Below, one piece after another: positions 62,615 through 64,000 of a stretch of 64,000 nucleotides of DNA (within the stretch, counting starts at the first letter, position 1; each line of letters opens with the position of its first letter). Source of the DNA: a virus. The stretch is from the IMG/VR virus record IMGVR_UViG_3300046780_000484, positions 17,628 through 81,627 of that record. One strand, given 5' to 3'. Under the pieces are notes generated by a model that worked only from the letters and a program-made list of their open reading frames with translations, made no database searches and was not told where the DNA came from. A program made the position numbers and the translations under genes.

Positions 62615-62923
62615 ATGCGCAGAACCGTATCCGTCACCCTGGCCGCGCTCCTGGCCGCCGGCGCCATCCTGGCCGCTACCCTCCCCGCGTCGGCTCAGCC
62701 GGCCGTGAACTGGCACCAGCGGACCTGTACCGCGTTCCGCGCCTGGGACGCGCACCGCACCCCGGGCAGGCTCACGGCGCTCGTGATCGACTCCACGCAC
62801 CTCGGCCGGAGCTACCTCAAGGCTGACGTGGGCTCGCTGTACGCGGACGCCAGCTCGCCCAGCCCGAAGGCGGCCAAGTACCTGGCGAACGACGCCGGCT
62901 ACGTCCGGCAGGACTGCGCGTAG
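62615..62923 (+). CDS. Small secreted protein with Sec signal peptide
   Basis: 102 residues from ATG 62615 (GAGAGGACACGCACC upstream). RRTVSVTLAALLAAGAILAA then LPASAQPA is a clear signal peptide with an ASA-Q cleavage site. The mature part (about 73 residues) is helical, with two Cys (TCTAFRAW and RQDCA) that may form a disulfide. A phage-made secreted protein could act on the host envelope or colony surroundings. Confidence 0.75.
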   Translation: MRRTVSVTLAALLAAGAILAATLPASAQPAVNWHQRTCTAFRAWDAHRTPGRLTALVIDSTHLGRSYLKADVGSLYADASSPSPKAAKYLANDAGYVRQDCA

Positions 62924-62967
62924 GCGCAGCGGTCACAGACAGCAGCAACGAGAGAGGACACGCCGAG

Positions 62968-63144
62968 ATGTTGCCCAAGCCGAGCGCGCAGGATCTTGCC
63001 GAAGCGCGGAAGTCGAAGCCGGTTCACCAGCCGGCGACCGCCGAGTACCGCGAGTCATGGTCGGTCCTGAACCCTCGCGGCAGTGAGGTCTGCTACGGGA
63101 GCTACGAGGAGGCGCTAGCCGCCGCGCAGACCGGAATCTACTAG
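62968..63144 (+). CDS. Small hypothetical protein (58 aa)
   Basis: ATG 62968 after GAGAGAGGACACGCCGAG. HQPATAEYRESWSVLNPRG then SEVCYGSYEEALAAAQTG resembles the small WxV...A-x-x-A fold of some phage proteins. Last gene before a hairpin terminator. Confidence 0.6.
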   Translation: MLPKPSAQDLAEARKSKPVHQPATAEYRESWSVLNPRGSEVCYGSYEEALAAAQTGIY

Positions 63145-63159
63145 CCGCCACGTCGCCGA

Positions 63160-63189
63160 GAGGCCCGTCCCGATCCCGGGGCGGGCCTC
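63160..63189. terminator. Hairpin between convergent genes
   Basis: Perfect 8-bp stem GAGGCCCG/CGGGCCTC (63160-63167, 63182-63189) 15 bases after the stop of the 62968 gene and 20 bases from the end of the convergent RHH gene. A short TT follows, so strength is uncertain. Confidence 0.6.
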
Positions 63190-63208
63190 TTCGCATGCCC
63201 GGGGACAG

Positions 63209-63460
63209 CTACGGGTCCTCCAGGTACGCCTCACGCTCGTACTCGCGCGCCCCGTAGCTAGCCGGCGCACCATCGGCAGCGGCAGAGAGGCCAGACAGCT
63301 CCTCGCGGATGATCTCGCGGACAGCATGCCGCATCGTGATCTCATCGACCGGGCCGCCAGCCGCCAGGCCCCGCCGGATCACCTCGGCGAGAGGCAGTCT
63401 TGACGCGCGCCACATGGCGTTGAGCTCGTCGGTCAGGTAAACGCTGGTACGCAGGCCCAT
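63209..63460 (-). CDS. Ribbon-helix-helix DNA-binding protein
   Basis: 83 residues from ATG 63460, with TACGAT seven bases upstream (leaderless-type). GLRTSVYLTDELNAMWRASRLPLAEVIRRGL is a strand-helix-helix of the RHH/CopG class, a dimeric repressor fold; the rest (about 35-83) is helical and acidic. Probably an autoregulated repressor acting near the right-end gene train. Confidence 0.8.
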   Translation of the reverse strand: MGLRTSVYLTDELNAMWRASRLPLAEVIRRGLAAGGPVDEITMRHAVREIIREELSGLSAAADGAPASYGAREYEREAYLEDP

Positions 63461-63493
63461 AACCACAATCGTACTACAGCCCATGTCACACAC

Positions 63494-63887
63494 TTACCAC
63501 ACGCGCGGGGCTCAACTACGGCTGCGCGCGACTACTGCGGAGACGGGAGGCGCCTCAATCCGATCCGCTCTGGAGTGCTGCTTTGCCGTGGCGTCGATGC
63601 TGTGTCCGGGCTGGTCGTTTGTGCTGCCCGGCCTGGTCGTGCGTGTCGTCTGGGCTGGTCGCGCCGGTTGCTGGCCTGCGTGGTCGTGTCGTGGCCGCGG
63701 TTGTTCGGGGCCTGTGGCGTGCCGTGGTGGGCGTTGAGCGGTTGGGGGACGGTGGGGCGGGGTTCGGGCTGGTGTCTGCTGTGAGCTTGGCGTCTGGGCG
63801 CTCTCAGGGCTCCGGGATCGTGAGCTCGCTTGCGGCTTGCGGGTGCTTGTGTTCTTGGCGGCGAGGAGGAGAGGCGGCCGACGTTGG
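63494..63887. other. Strand-asymmetric GT-rich region without a convincing gene
   Basis: About 390 bases in which the plus strand is rich in G and T and the minus strand in A and C. CTGGTCG/TGGTCGTG units recur (for example near 63620, 63640, 63655 and 63683). Open frames here are low-complexity and lack ribosome sites. Confidence 0.5.
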
Positions 63888-64000
63888 CTAGGTCGCTTGA
63901 CCCGGGGTTTCGCTTGGGTGGTCGCCCCATATGGCTGGGTCCGGTGTCCAGTCTTGGCGGGTTTCGTCCCAGAGCATGCCGGCGGCTTTGAGGCGGAGTT
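63888..64000 (-). CDS. C-terminal end of a gene cut by the window edge
   Basis: The minus-strand frame enters from base 63998 and reads LRLKAAGMLWDETRQDWTP then DPAIWGDHPSETPGQAT before a TAG at 63888. The content looks like real protein (helical start, Trp/Asp-rich end). Too short to assign. Confidence 0.5.
   Translation of the reverse strand, partial: LRLKAAGMLWDETRQDWTPDPAIWGDHPSETPGQAT

Noticed and set aside
1-64000. CRISPR arrays, integrase, attachment sites, rRNA
   Set aside because: No regularly spaced direct repeats, no tyrosine or serine integrase motifs and no rRNA segments were seen in this reading.

Overview
This window is most of a tailed-phage genome (a siphovirus, judging by its long tape-measure gene) from a high-GC actinobacterial host, probably a Streptomyces relative. 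The base composition is GC-rich, with many GTG starts, TANNNT-type -10 boxes placed for leaderless mRNAs, strong GGAGG ribosome sites and GTGA/ATGA gene overlaps. No integrase, CRISPR array, rRNA or ordinary host housekeeping operon was seen. Family names come from motifs read by eye; no database search was possible.

Layout. Most of 0.5-57 kb is one long leftward (minus-strand) virion and lysis programme. Reading with transcription from right to left: a terminator at 55.95 kb, then an HTH protein, large terminase, receptor-binding fibre and small decoration-like proteins (47.6-52.3 kb), a portal-MuF-NUDIX-ParB-like polyprotein (43.2-47.7 kb), a protease-scaffold (38.9-42.1 kb), the major capsid protein (37.2-38.9 kb), small structural proteins, a nucleotide-sugar and glycosylation cassette (30-34.3 kb), a second receptor-binding spike (27.2-28.8 kb), connector and terminator proteins, the major tail protein (21.5-22.9 kb), tail-assembly chaperones made by -1 frameshifting (20.85-21.5 kb), an insertion-rich accessory island (15.8-20.8 kb), the tape measure (11.2-15.3 kb), a large minor tail protein (5.5-9.6 kb), holin-like membrane proteins (3.4-5.2 kb) and an amidase endolysin (1.9-2.7 kb).

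Invaders. Four HNH or AP2-HNH endonucleases, one LAGLIDADG endonuclease and one TnpB RNA-guided nuclease element sit between structural genes. At two of these loci (terminase/HNH near 52.8 kb and the TnpB island at 15.8-18.8 kb) the upstream gene is complete while an orphan, diverged copy of its 3' end remains on the far side of the nuclease. This suggests insertion with replacement of the host gene's 3' end.

Right end. From about 57.2 to 63.2 kb small genes are mostly rightward (plus strand). They include a tRNA-like gene with a long variable arm, a perfect TTGACA-17-TGTAAT leaderless promoter, and a train of small ORFs each preceded by a stereotyped GAGAGGAC ribosome site. Two copies of a complete type II hammerhead ribozyme (61157-61214 and 61405-61462) lie between these ORFs and should cut the polycistronic mRNA at gene junctions. 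This is the most striking noncoding feature. Isolated plus-strand genes inside the leftward programme, and several isolated minus-strand genes, share a TGN-(T/G/C)ANNNT element 6-7 bases before the start codon, so they probably make leaderless mRNAs independently of the late operon.
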